A stretch of DNA of 39,207 nt from Cryomorphaceae bacterium (GCA_021300505.1 JAJTDQ010000015.1:1-39207); one strand, 5' to 3'; positions 17,481 to 26,100 are shown, counted from the stretch's first letter. Notes: a model not told the origin generated them from the sequence alone. A program made the numbers and translations.

Positions 17481-19664
17481 ATGTTAAAAATGAAAACTTT
17501 GAATTCGTGGATTATTGGATGTTTGTTAATTGCTAGCCAAGCAGTTATAGCTCAAACATCTACGATTGACCCTACAAATTGCCGTGATGGGGAAAAGGTT
17601 GAGTATTGTATTCAGCACAAGAAGTTGCAACAAAAGATTCAACAAAACCCTGCATTTGCGCAGTCGCTTTTGGATGATGAGGTGCAACGCATCAAAGACC
17701 AGAATTCAGGTGGAAGTGTCCCGAAAGGAACTGTCTATAAAATCCCAGTGGTGTTTCACGTGCTACACAGTGGAGGAATTGAAAACATCAGCGATGAACA
17801 GATCTTCAATCAAATGGAAATCTTAAACAGAGATTTCCGACTTCAAAATGCAGATGCTGGAAACGTACAATCAGACTTTCAAGGAATGCCGGCTGATGTG
17901 GAAATCGAGTTTGTCTTGGCTACGAAAGCTCCGAATGGTGAATGTTTCAAAGGAATTACGCGTACGTTGTCAGCAATGAGTTATGACGGAGCGGATGGAG
18001 ATGCACAGGTCGATGCAATTGTTGCTGGAAATGACGTCTACCAAGGTCAATGGTCGGGAAGTAAGTACCTGAACATCTTCGTTTGTGGAGAAATTGGTGG
18101 TGCAGCGGGATACACAATGAAACCTTTCGCTTCTGGATTTGGTGGTGAAACGATGTACAATGGAATTTGGATTTTGCATGACTATGTTGGGGCAATTGGA
18201 ACTGGTTCAACTGGAACAAGCCGCGCCATCACACATGAGGTTGGTCACTGGTTAAATCTTGATCACACGTGGGGAGGAAATAACAACCCAGGAAATGCAT
18301 CAAGCTGCAGCACCGACGATGCTGTAACAGATACACCAAATTGTATTGGCGTAACATCTTGCTTGTTGTCAGCAAACACATGTAATTCAATCAACTCGTT
18401 TTGGACGTATGATGTACGCGACAACGTTGAGAACTATATGGACTACTCTTACTGTTCGAAAATGTTTACTCAAGGTCAGGTGACACGCATGCGCAGCGCG
18501 TGCACGTCGTCTACTGGTGGTCGAAACAAACTTTGGACAACAGCAAACCTTACGGCAACAGGTGTCAATTCGCCACTGGTGTTGTGTAAAGCTGAATTTA
18601 CGTCGAATAAAACCTCAGTTTGTGTTGGTGATTCTATCGAATTCACAGACGACTCTTACAATGTGGTAACGGGTTGGACTTGGACTTTCCAAGGTGGTGT
18701 TCCAGCAACATCGACAGCACAGAATCCCGTTGTTACCTACTCAACACCAGGACTTTACACCGTAACATTAACTGCAACGGATGGAGGCAGCTCCGATTCA
18801 GAAACAAAAACAAGCTATGTTCGTGTATTGCCAGCATCCGCATCACTTCCATTCTTGGAAGGATTTGAATCTTATACAACATTGGCAGGTAACGAAAGTT
18901 GGGAGGTTTACAATCCTAACAACAACAATGCTTGGACCATTGAAACTACTACAGGACATTCAGGAACAAAATCTGCGAAAGTGGTGAACTTCGGACAGGC
19001 TGGGTCTAACGTAGATGAGCTCATTTCTTCACCAGTTGATCTTTCGGGTGTTGTTGGTTCTGTAACCTTGAGTTTCCGCTATGCATACCGTAAAAGAGCA
19101 ACAGCAAACAATGAGTGGTTAAAAGTCTTCATTACCAACGATTGCGGTGGCACATGGTTGCAACGCAAAACATTGGGTGGTAGCAGCCTTTCTCCATTAG
19201 TAAGTACATCTTCTTGGAAGCCAACGACAACGGCAGATTGGACAACAGTTCACATGATTAATATTTTCAGTGATCAGTGGGTTGATAACTTCCGATACAA
19301 GTTCCGCTTCGAAGGAAATGGAGGAAACAACATGTATTTGGATGACATTAATATCTATCAAGGTGCTCCTTCAGACAACTTAGTAACTGCTGGTTTGGCT
19401 GACAATGGAATGATTCAAGATCTCTCTTTGTTCCCGAATCCAACAGAAAATGAGTTGAACATTCAGTTCTCGGCGTTGAATGCTGAAAAAGCGGTGATCC
19501 AACTAAGAGATATTTCTGGAAAATTAATCCGAACTGAAGTGATTAATGCGGCATCTGGATCAAACTTAGCGATGATGTCTGTGGAAGAATTGGCTTCAGG
19601 AAGCTATTTCATGACGTTAATACTCGGAGATGTTCAACAAACGATGCAGTTTGTAGTGAAATAA
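17481..19664 (+). CDS. Secreted M43 (cytophagalysin-like) metalloprotease with PKD and T9SS domains
   Basis: The 727-residue protein has a signal peptide ending near residue 25; translation could also begin two codons later at MKTLNS. The M43 peptidase domain covers about 60-345. Its zinc site is HEVGHWLNLDH (His252, Glu253, His256, His262), with the downstream ENYMDYS Met-turn. Many paired cysteines surround this region. A PKD domain follows (about 368-450, with TGWTWTF and PGLYTVTLTATD). Next is a jelly-roll or MAM-like beta-sandwich (about 455-630) and a type A T9SS sorting domain (LSLFPNPTENELN). It should be a secreted zinc endopeptidase cleaving extracellular protein. A near-identical architecture follows in the next gene, showing tandem duplication. 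Confidence 0.93.
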   Translation: MLKMKTLNSWIIGCLLIASQAVIAQTSTIDPTNCRDGEKVEYCIQHKKLQQKIQQNPAFAQSLLDDEVQRIKDQNSGGSVPKGTVYKIPVVFHVLHSGGIENISDEQIFNQMEILNRDFRLQNADAGNVQSDFQGMPADVEIEFVLATKAPNGECFKGITRTLSAMSYDGADGDAQVDAIVAGNDVYQGQWSGSKYLNIFVCGEIGGAAGYTMKPFASGFGGETMYNGIWILHDYVGAIGTGSTGTSRAITHEVGHWLNLDHTWGGNNNPGNASSCSTDDAVTDTPNCIGVTSCLLSANTCNSINSFWTYDVRDNVENYMDYSYCSKMFTQGQVTRMRSACTSSTGGRNKLWTTANLTATGVNSPLVLCKAEFTSNKTSVCVGDSIEFTDDSYNVVTGWTWTFQGGVPATSTAQNPVVTYSTPGLYTVTLTATDGGSSDSETKTSYVRVLPASASLPFLEGFESYTTLAGNESWEVYNPNNNNAWTIETTTGHSGTKSAKVVNFGQAGSNVDELISSPVDLSGVVGSVTLSFRYAYRKRATANNEWLKVFITNDCGGTWLQRKTLGGSSLSPLVSTSSWKPTTTADWTTVHMINIFSDQWVDNFRYKFRFEGNGGNNMYLDDINIYQGAPSDNLVTAGLADNGMIQDLSLFPNPTENELNIQFSALNAEKAVIQLRDISGKLIRTEVINAASGSNLAMMSVEELASGSYFMTLILGDVQQTMQFVVK

Positions 19665-19683
19665 AAAGAATAGGTTAAAATAT

Positions 19684-19711
19684 AAGGGTCTTCGTGAGAA
19701 GGCCCTTTTTT
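19684..19711 (+). terminator. Rho-independent terminator after the first M43 protease gene
   Basis: AAGGGTCTTC (19684-19693) pairs with GAAGGCCCTT (19698-19707) through ten base pairs with one wobble, closed by GTGA and followed by a T-run. It lies 20 bases after the stop at 19664. It also covers a GTG that could be mistaken for the start of the next gene. Confidence 0.82.
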
Positions 19712-19723
19712 AATGGAAGAAAT

Positions 19724-21886
19724 ATGAGATTTATTGTAGGAATAGTAGCTCTAATGATCGGAGGAATATCTTTCGCGCAACAAGAAAAGACGTGTGGAAC
19801 AGATCTGATTCTTCAACAGTTAAAGGCGCAATACCCAGATTTTGAGCAGCGCATGCACCAAGGTTTGACGCATGCCGCCAATGGAGATGGGGAACTGCCT
19901 AAATCAACCATTAATGTCCCTGTCGTTGTGCACATCATACATGACAATGGTGTTGGAAACATATCCGATGAACAAATCTTTGACGCCTTAGCAGTATTGA
20001 ATTCCGATTACAACCGTCAAAATTCGGATGCGAGCAATACGCGCAACACGCCTACAGCACCTTTTGCTTCGCAGGCAGGATTGATGGATGTAAAATTTCG
20101 CTTGGCTCAAATTGATCCGAACGGCAATTGCACCAATGGTATCGTAAGGGTAAATGCCCCAGGACTCACCTACAACGCAGATGATGCGTGTAAGTATGCA
20201 GCCAATGGAGGCTCAGACCAATGGCCAATGGATAAGTACCTCAATATCTGGGTGGTGAACTCGATTGCTGGTGGCGGAACAGGAATCATCTTAGGTTATG
20301 CTTACCTCCCGTACTTTCCGAATGGTGAGAACTACGGGATCTTGATTCGTCACGATGCATTTGGGACTATAGAGACGGCCTCTACAGCGGATGGACGCAC
20401 CCTGACACACGAAATGGGTCACTTGCTCGGTCTTCAACATATCTTTGATGCAGGCTGGAACGGTACAGATGGCTGTCATACTGATGCCTGTAATCAGGCA
20501 GGTGACTATTGTTGTGACACACCTCCGCAGCAGCAATCCTACTGGGGTTGTCAGGTAGCGCTGAATTCGTGTAATGAAGTACCTCTGAATGACTCCTATG
20601 GATTTGATGCCTTGGACCAAATCGAAAATTACATGAGCTACAATTCCTGCCAGAACATGTTTTCTAATGATCAAATAGGAATCATGTCACAAAACTTCAT
20701 TGACATCAACTTTATGGCTGCGATGATTACCCCAGCGAACATCATTGCGACTGGTTTAAACAACCCACAGATACTTTGTAAATCAGATTTTGATGCATCG
20801 ACCACAAGCATGTGTCCAGGTGATTCAGTGATTTTCAATGATAGAAGCTTTCACAATCCTACGTCATGGAACTGGAATGTATCACCAGGAATTCAAGGGA
20901 CAGATTGGGACTTTTGTTTAGGAAGTTCAAGCACAACACAAAATCCTTCTATTCGCTTCTATTCTCCTGGTTTTTATACTATTGCCTTGACCGTGAGCGA
21001 TGGAACAAACACAGCAACAGAAGAGAAAACATCTTTCATCACCGTGCTTCCAAGTGCACAAGCATTGCCATTTTGGGAAGGATTTGAATCCATCACCAAT
21101 CTTGCAAATGAACCATTTTGGACGATCAACAATCCAGGTGGAAATAACGGCTTTCAGCTTGAGCCTGGCGCCGCATATACTGGGAATCAATCCACTCGTT
21201 TAAATAACTTCGGACAATCGGGTAGTAATGTTGACGAGTTGATTTCATCGTCTGTTGATCTTTCTTCCATTCCATCAACTGGCACTGTAACCTTAAGTTT
21301 CCGCTATGCATACCGCAAACGCAATTTGTCCAATGATGAATGGTTAAAGGTATACATCAGCAAAAACTGCGGTGACTCTTGGGTGCAAAGAAGAACAATT
21401 CACGGAGACAATTTATCCCCTTTTGTGGCTACGTCCAATTGGACACCATCCTTCCCGAGCGACTGGGTAACAGTCCACATGACCAACATCACAACCGACT
21501 TTTTCGTGGAGAATTTCCGCTTTAAATTTCGATTCGAAGGAAATGGGGGAAACAACTTCTTCATCGACGACATCAACATTTATCCAGGCGCACCATCGGA
21601 TGAACTTGTTTTAGGACTCGCGAATGAATTGGGACTTGCTGAACTTTCCGTGTATCCTAATCCAGCTGAAAATGAGGCCAACGTGCGCTTTACATTGCCT
21701 TTGGCAACTCCTCTATCAGTGGACGTCTGTGATCTAAGCGGTAAAGTGATCTCACATTCCACGATCAATGGTGCTGAAGGAATCAACATCGTTACCATCC
21801 CATTGACAAACCTCGCGAGTGGCACGTATCAATTGCGCATTAGCGATGGAGTTGGGGGCAAGGTGTTGCCATTGGTGGTGAGGTAA
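19724..21886 (+). CDS. Secreted M43 (cytophagalysin-like) metalloprotease with T9SS domain, second paralogue
   Basis: I place the start at the ATG at 19724, giving 720 residues and a clean signal peptide (MRFIVGIVALMIGGISFAQ). A GTG ten codons upstream lies in the terminator loop and is rejected. The M43 zinc site is HEMGHLLGLQH (His229, Glu230, His233, His239), with ENYMSYN as the Met-turn and a Cys-rich loop (CHTDACNQAGDYCC). A PKD-like domain, a beta-sandwich with the same SFRYAYRKR and FRFEGNGGNN motifs as the upstream gene, and a type A sorting domain (LSVYPNPAENE) follow. The layout copies the upstream protein, but the sequences differ throughout, so the duplication is old. The terminator between them suggests separate transcription, although no promoter is obvious. 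Confidence 0.92.
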   Translation: MRFIVGIVALMIGGISFAQQEKTCGTDLILQQLKAQYPDFEQRMHQGLTHAANGDGELPKSTINVPVVVHIIHDNGVGNISDEQIFDALAVLNSDYNRQNSDASNTRNTPTAPFASQAGLMDVKFRLAQIDPNGNCTNGIVRVNAPGLTYNADDACKYAANGGSDQWPMDKYLNIWVVNSIAGGGTGIILGYAYLPYFPNGENYGILIRHDAFGTIETASTADGRTLTHEMGHLLGLQHIFDAGWNGTDGCHTDACNQAGDYCCDTPPQQQSYWGCQVALNSCNEVPLNDSYGFDALDQIENYMSYNSCQNMFSNDQIGIMSQNFIDINFMAAMITPANIIATGLNNPQILCKSDFDASTTSMCPGDSVIFNDRSFHNPTSWNWNVSPGIQGTDWDFCLGSSSTTQNPSIRFYSPGFYTIALTVSDGTNTATEEKTSFITVLPSAQALPFWEGFESITNLANEPFWTINNPGGNNGFQLEPGAAYTGNQSTRLNNFGQSGSNVDELISSSVDLSSIPSTGTVTLSFRYAYRKRNLSNDEWLKVYISKNCGDSWVQRRTIHGDNLSPFVATSNWTPSFPSDWVTVHMTNITTDFFVENFRFKFRFEGNGGNNFFIDDINIYPGAPSDELVLGLANELGLAELSVYPNPAENEANVRFTLPLATPLSVDVCDLSGKVISHSTINGAEGINIVTIPLTNLASGTYQLRISDGVGGKVLPLVVR

Positions 21887-21930
21887 TACTAGTTTTCCGC
21901 ATCTCTTCATTCCTCCACTCTAGTTTTTCT

Positions 21931-22011
21931 TCGCTCCCGCTCTCAACCTCACACTTCAGCTACTTCTTTTTAATCCTTCACCAAGTGCGATATTTCAGAC
22001 CTTAGCCCACC
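21931..22011 (+). repeat. Direct repeat, family D, copy 1
   Basis: The unit runs from TCGCTCCCGC through CTCAACCTCACACTTCA and GATATTTCAGACCTTAG to GCCCACC. It recurs at 22088-22190 in the same orientation with scattered changes. The uninterrupted copy is about 81 bases long. Confidence 0.72.
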
Positions 22012-22084
22012 AAAACAGAGTGACCCTTCGATATACTCAGGGCAAAAAGTGAAGTGCGAGAGCGTTGAAGCTCCACTCTGTTTT
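22012..22084 (+). repeat. Long inverted repeat, possible terminator
   Basis: AAAACAGAGTG (22012-22022) is the exact reverse complement of CACTCTGTTTT (22074-22084). The intervening 51 bases include a smaller hairpin, CCCTTCGATATACTCAGGG-like, at about 22024-22042. The right arm runs into five T, so it could end transcription of the protease gene upstream. Confidence 0.5.
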
Positions 22085-22087
22085 TAT

Positions 22088-22190
22088 TCGCTCCCACAAC
22101 TTGTCCCGATACTTCGGGACTCAACCTCACACTTCAATTACTTCTTTTAAATCAATCAACAAGTTAGATATTTGAGACCTTTGGCCCACT
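22088..22190 (+). repeat. Direct repeat, family D, copy 2 with hairpin insertion
   Basis: This is a second copy of the unit at 21931-22011. Between its TCGCTCCC and CTCAACCTC parts it carries about 23 extra bases holding the perfect hairpin GTCCCGA-TACT-TCGGGAC (22103-22120). Such short CCCGA/TCGGG hairpins are frequent between genes in Bacteroidota. Confidence 0.7.
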
Positions 22191-22235
22191 AAGAGGGGAA
22201 GATTCGTTAAGAAAAATCCCTATCTTCATTCCCTC

Positions 22236-23624
22236 ATGTCAGACACGCGCCAAATTTTCACGCTGAAGCAAGTGGTTTCCTCCATTCGAAAGACCTTAGA
22301 GGAACGCTACCAGCAGTTGTATTGGGTGAAGGCGGAGATGCATAAACTTAACCGCTTTCCCAGTGGTCATGCTTTTCCTGAATTGGTGCAGAAGGAAGAT
22401 GATCGTATCGTAGCACAGATTGGAGCAACCATTTGGAGTCAGAATCTACAACGCATACAAAAGCAATTTGCGGAGGTGGTGAAGGAACCTCTTAAAGAAG
22501 GAACTACGCTCTTGATGCAAGTGAAAATTGTGTTTCATGAAACGTACGGACTAAGTCTTCAGGTGTTGGACATTGACCCAAGCTACTCGCTGGGTGAATT
22601 GCAGAAGGAACGTCAGGAAACGTTGAAAAAGCTTCAGGCGGAAGGCATTCTGAATAAAAACCAATTCCTCGATTTTCCCCTTTTGCCCAAAAGAGTTGCC
22701 GTAATTTCTGCGGATCAAAGCAAGGGACTTTCGGACTTCATGCAGGTGTTGGATCAAAACTCACGCGGATACCGTCTGTTCACAATGTTGTTCCCCGCCT
22801 ACCTGCAAGGTGACTTGGCGGTGACATCTATCCAAGAACAATTGAAAAAAATCGAACGTGTGAAGAAGCACTTCGATGTGGTGGTCATCGTTCGTGGTGG
22901 TGGTGGTGAAGTGGGAATGTCGTGTTACAACAATTTTTCGCTCTGCAAGTCGATTGCGACCTTCCCCTTACCAATTTTAACAGGCATTGGTCACTCGACA
23001 AACATGACGGTCGCCGAAATGGTGGCCTTTCGCAATGCCATCACTCCCACCGAACTGGCTGACTTTCTCCTTGAAGCGTTTGATGCCTTTGCTGTTCCTG
23101 TTTTGAATGCGCAAGATCAAATTTCCTCTGGTGCACGTCAACTCTTGGAAACAACGGGTTTACACTTTACCAATGAAACACGGCTTTTCCGCAATGCAGT
23201 GAGACGCTGTAGTGAAGCCAATAAAAACCAGTTGCACAAGATCAGTGATGCCTACCGATCGAATGCGCAAGGCATGGTCCGACGACACAGACAATTGATG
23301 GATTTCTCAAACAAGGAACTCAGTCGGGCAGCGCGATTGGTAATTGAACAAGGAAAAGAAGCTGTGAATGCCGTGCCTGGAGACTTGAAGCAACGCTCGA
23401 CTTCTGCGCTTTCGAATGCGATGAATCTGGTCAATCAAAAGGAAAACTTGGTGCGCCTCATGGATCCGGTGAATGTGCTGCGACGTGGCTATTCGATCAC
23501 CACAGTTGATGGCCATACGGTGAATGCTAAAACGAACATCGAGGAGGGCACCATCATCAAAACACAATCATTTGATTTGGAAATAGAATCAACAGTGACT
23601 AAAAAGAAAATACATGGAAAATGA
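22236..23624 (+). CDS. xseA: Exodeoxyribonuclease VII large subunit
   Basis: This catalytic subunit of exonuclease VII degrades single-stranded DNA from both ends into oligonucleotides in the cytosol. The 462-residue protein has an N-terminal OB-fold (about 1-115, with LYWVKAEMHKL). The catalytic domain has FPLLPKRVAVISA, then FDVVVIVRGGGGEVGMSCYN and PILTGIGHSTNMTVAEMVA, typical XseA motifs. Coiled-coil helices and a C-terminal segment with DPVNVLRRGYSIT follow. In many XseA proteins the GGG segment is followed by D-L; here E-V-G is seen, as in some Bacteroidota. It overlaps xseB by 11 bases, so both subunits are translated from one transcript. Confidence 0.95.
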   Translation: MSDTRQIFTLKQVVSSIRKTLEERYQQLYWVKAEMHKLNRFPSGHAFPELVQKEDDRIVAQIGATIWSQNLQRIQKQFAEVVKEPLKEGTTLLMQVKIVFHETYGLSLQVLDIDPSYSLGELQKERQETLKKLQAEGILNKNQFLDFPLLPKRVAVISADQSKGLSDFMQVLDQNSRGYRLFTMLFPAYLQGDLAVTSIQEQLKKIERVKKHFDVVVIVRGGGGEVGMSCYNNFSLCKSIATFPLPILTGIGHSTNMTVAEMVAFRNAITPTELADFLLEAFDAFAVPVLNAQDQISSGARQLLETTGLHFTNETRLFRNAVRRCSEANKNQLHKISDAYRSNAQGMVRRHRQLMDFSNKELSRAARLVIEQGKEAVNAVPGDLKQRSTSALSNAMNLVNQKENLVRLMDPVNVLRRGYSITTVDGHTVNAKTNIEEGTIIKTQSFDLEIESTVTKKKIHGK

Positions 23625-23811
23625 GATGACTTACACAGCGGCATTTGATGAATTGCAGCAAATCGTTGCAGACATGGAAGATGGGGAAATTACTGTCGAC
23701 GACCTGGCAGTGAAAGTAAAGCGCGCAGCTGAATTGATCAAAATCTGTAAGCATAAACTGACTTCCGCGGAGGAGGATGTGAATGCGATATTAAAAGAAT
23801 TGGAGGGGTAA
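23614..23811 (+). CDS. xseB: Exodeoxyribonuclease VII small subunit
   Basis: The 65-residue protein is the small subunit that binds along the coiled coil of XseA. It shows the family pattern: TAAFDELQQIVADMEDGEI at residues 7-25, then DDLAVKVKRAAELIKICKHKL and an acidic end (SAEEDVNAILKELE). The ATG at 23614 lies inside the end of xseA; a second in-frame ATG four codons later is possible. The gene is followed by a run of eight G at 23825-23832. Confidence 0.93.
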   Translation: MENEMTYTAAFDELQQIVADMEDGEITVDDLAVKVKRAAELIKICKHKLTSAEEDVNAILKELEG

Positions 23812-23918
23812 TGATAATTTGTATGGGGGGGGTAGATTTCTGTATCTTTTGAGGCGATGCTGGAAAGACAGCGTGTGTCAATCCTAAAATCAGAACCGAT
23901 TTATTTTTTATATTTAAT

Positions 23919-24314
23919 TTAACGCTTTATTTTGCCTGTCCAGCTGGAGATTCCTCCTTCAAGATTATAGACGTTTTTAAAGCCTTTTTTAATCAATAGA
24001 TCTGCTGCTTCGGCGCTACGTCCACCCGCATGACAATAGACGATATACTTCTTCGATTTATCGAGTTTAGCAATCTGCGTTTTGAAGTCACTGCTGTAGA
24101 AATCAATGAACAATGTCGCACCATCGATAAATCCGCCACTCACCTCCATTGGTGTGCGCACATCAAGCACCACAACGTTCGGATCCTTCATCAACTTGAG
24201 CATCTCTGCTTGATCGATATTCTGAACTGTATTCGAAGATTGAGAATTTGAATTGCATGACTGAAAGAACGCAACGAGCAGAATAACTAGGCTTAGTAAA
24301 TGTGTTTTTTTCAT
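23919..24314 (-). CDS. Rhodanese-like domain lipoprotein
   Basis: The 131-residue protein has a lipoprotein signal peptide with FFQSC (lipidated Cys20), a short Ser/Asn-rich linker and one rhodanese domain (about 33-131). The rhodanese core shows VVLDVRTPMEV and the active-site loop CHAGGRS with catalytic Cys94. It ends with VYNLEGGISSWTG. The single domain and a six-residue loop after Cys fit sulfurtransferases of the PspE/GlpE kind. It would act on the periplasmic face of a membrane, moving sulfane sulfur to an acceptor such as cyanide or a thiol. It is transcribed away from cysS and faces xseB. Confidence 0.9.
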   Translation of the reverse strand: MKKTHLLSLVILLVAFFQSCNSNSQSSNTVQNIDQAEMLKLMKDPNVVVLDVRTPMEVSGGFIDGATLFIDFYSSDFKTQIAKLDKSKKYIVYCHAGGRSAEAADLLIKKGFKNVYNLEGGISSWTGKIKR

Positions 24315-24381
24315 GATTCTTTAATTTGGTTTGACGAAAGTAAGGACTTTGAAAGAGTAATAAGGTGACTTTTGTTACTTA

Positions 24382-24425
24382 AAGGACAAAAGACCGCTTC
24401 GCTGAAGGACAAAGGACAAAAGACT
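24382..24425 (-). repeat. Dispersed 44-bp repeat, family A, copy 2 (inverted)
   Basis: Its reverse complement matches 3021-3064 at 39 of 44 positions by hand alignment, including the core CTTCAGCGAAG. The two lie 21 kb apart in opposite orientation. Confidence 0.7.
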
Positions 24426-24470
24426 CGTGAATAACTCGTAACACGCAATTCGTAACTCACGGTCCCAACT

Positions 24471-24491
24471 CGTAATTCGTAATTCGTAATT
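24471..24491 (+). repeat. Tandem CGTAATT repeat (three units)
   Basis: Three perfect copies of the 7-mer CGTAATT follow related AACTCGTAA and GCAATTCGTAA stretches. The array is short and imperfect outside these three units. Confidence 0.7.
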
Positions 24492-24608
24492 TATAATTTG
24501 ATACTTCGCAATTCACGATTTGATTGCTTCGCTAATTGCCGCAGGCATCAAATTGCCTTTGGCATCAAATTCCGCGAGGATCAAATCCTTAATTCTAATA
24601 CTAAACAC

Positions 24609-24616
24609 TACTTTTG
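24609..24616 (+). promoter_or_regulatory. TAnnTTTG promoter element for cysS
   Basis: TACTTTTG lies 18 bases before the ATG at 24634. This position excludes the upstream in-frame ATG at 24520 as the start. A correctly spaced TTG was not found. Confidence 0.42.
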
Positions 24617-24633
24617 TCTTAAAATCCCACACA

Positions 24634-26100
24634 ATGAACAATCGGCAGGGCAAACTAAGCATTTACAATAGCCTTTCAGGCCAAAAAGAGCACTTTGAAC
24701 CCATTCACGATGGCCGTGTTGGTATGTACGTCTGTGGGCCGACATTGTACAGTGAGCCACACATGGGGAATATGCGTACGTTCATGAATTTTGACATGAT
24801 CTACCGTTACCTTCTATATGTGGGATACCAGGTAAAGTATGTCCGAAACATCACCGATGCGGGACACATCACAAATAGCGCGGGAAATACCGAAGATAAT
24901 ATTGGAAAAGCAGCACGGCTTGAGCAAGTGCAATCCTTGGAAATCGTGTACAAGTTCAACGTGAAGTTTCAAGAATTGCAGCGCTTGTACAATTTATTGC
25001 CTCCAAGCATTGAGCCTGCTGCAACGCAACACATTCAGGAGCAAATCGAGCATATTGAACAGATTATCGCCAACGGCTTTGCCTATGTGGTGAATGGATC
25101 AGTGTATTTTGATGTAAGAAAGTACAGCGAGAAATTCGAATACGGAATTTTGAGTGGACGCAAGGTTGATGAATTGGCGGAAGAGACGCGAACCTTGAAT
25201 GCTCAGGATGAAAAACAGTTTTTCGCTGACTTCGCACTTTGGAAAAAAGCCAATCCAGACGATATGCAAGTATGGCGTTCACCATGGGGTGATGGAAATC
25301 CTGGGTGGCATATCGAATGTACAGCGATGAGCACGAAATACCTCGGCTCCCATTTCGATATTCACGGTGGCGGTATGGACCTCAAGTTTCCGCACCACGA
25401 AGACGAAATTGCACAAAACTGTGGATCATTGGGCTGCAATCCTGCGAAGTACTGGATGCATGCAAATATGCTCAATGTGAATGGTCAGAAAATGAGTAAG
25501 TCCTTCGGAAACTATTTCTTACCAAAAGAAATCGTAGATGGGACAACCGCCTTGTTTACAAAGCCCTTTGCACCAGATGTGATTCGTTTTTGCATGATGC
25601 AAGCACATTACCGCAGCAACTTAGACCTTTCTGAAGACTCATTGAATGCTGCAGAAAAAGGATTTGCTCGATTGTGTGACGCTTTGTCCTTGACGGAGAA
25701 AATCAATACTGGAGCAAACTCTTCATTTGATGTTCAAGTACTTGTTGATTCCTTCTATGCGGCCATGGATGACGATTTCAATGCGCCAATTTTAATTGCA
25801 AACTTGTTTGAAGCGGTGCGCTATATCAACTTGATCAACGACGGAAAAGAGGCCATCACTGCCGCTGACTTGACTTTGCTCCGCAATGAATTGAATGGAT
25901 TTGTGCATGATGTCCTTGGTCTCAATACGGGTGGTGGAAACAGTGATTCAAAACTTGCTCCTGTGATGGATCTTGTTCTTGAATTGCGACAACATGCCCG
26001 TGAAAATAAAGATTGGACGACCTCCGATCGAATTCGCGATGGATTGGCAGCTGCAGGGATTGTTGTGAAAGACGGAAAAGAAGGAACAAGCTGGAGCTGA
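24634..26100 (+). CDS. cysS: Cysteine--tRNA ligase
   Basis: This class I synthetase charges tRNA-Cys with cysteine in the cytosol. I chose the ATG at 24634 (488 residues). The 38-codon extension upstream reads through repeats and the promoter element. The N-terminus has YVCGPTLYSEPHMGNMRT, holding the zinc Cys and a HIGH-type motif. GWHIECTAMS and HGGGMDLKFPHHEDEIAQ supply further zinc ligands and active-site residues. KMSKSFGNY is the KMSKS loop. The C-terminal helical anticodon region is present. The length is near the usual 460-500. Confidence 0.96.
   Translation: MNNRQGKLSIYNSLSGQKEHFEPIHDGRVGMYVCGPTLYSEPHMGNMRTFMNFDMIYRYLLYVGYQVKYVRNITDAGHITNSAGNTEDNIGKAARLEQVQSLEIVYKFNVKFQELQRLYNLLPPSIEPAATQHIQEQIEHIEQIIANGFAYVVNGSVYFDVRKYSEKFEYGILSGRKVDELAEETRTLNAQDEKQFFADFALWKKANPDDMQVWRSPWGDGNPGWHIECTAMSTKYLGSHFDIHGGGMDLKFPHHEDEIAQNCGSLGCNPAKYWMHANMLNVNGQKMSKSFGNYFLPKEIVDGTTALFTKPFAPDVIRFCMMQAHYRSNLDLSEDSLNAAEKGFARLCDALSLTEKINTGANSSFDVQVLVDSFYAAMDDDFNAPILIANLFEAVRYINLINDGKEAITAADLTLLRNELNGFVHDVLGLNTGGGNSDSKLAPVMDLVLELRQHARENKDWTTSDRIRDGLAAAGIVVKDGKEGTSWS

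Larger units (their letters stand above)
21887..22235. other. Gene-free gap with a direct repeat and inverted repeats
   Basis: No gene is supported. The gap contains two copies of an 80-bp unit (21931-22011 and 22088-22190) and a long inverted repeat between them (22012-22084). A motif ACCCTTCGATATACTCAGGGC-like hairpin lies within the inverted repeat. The last 45 bases form the xseA leader, with TATCTTCA near 22219 as a weak promoter match. Confidence 0.6.
24315..24633. other. Gene-free gap with dispersed repeats upstream of cysS
   Basis: No gene is supported; an open frame from 24520 is only an upstream extension of cysS across repeats. The gap holds the inverted family A copy (24382-24425), a triple CGTAATT run (24471-24491), and mini-hairpins such as TGCCGCAGGCA and TGCCTTTGGCA (about 24536-24564) separated by TCAAATT linkers. 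TACTTTTG at 24609-24616 is the likely cysS promoter element. Confidence 0.6.

Noticed and set aside
19694-19723. GTG start for the second M43 protease
   Set aside because: The GTG is the loop of a rho-independent terminator; the ATG at 19724 gives a proper signal peptide.
24471-24491. Triple CGTAATT as part of a CRISPR or iteron array
   Set aside because: Only three 7-mers without spacers; no cas or replication gene is nearby.
24520-24633. Upstream ATG extension of cysS
   Set aside because: The 38 extra codons read through intergenic repeats and the TACTTTTG promoter element and do not resemble CysS.
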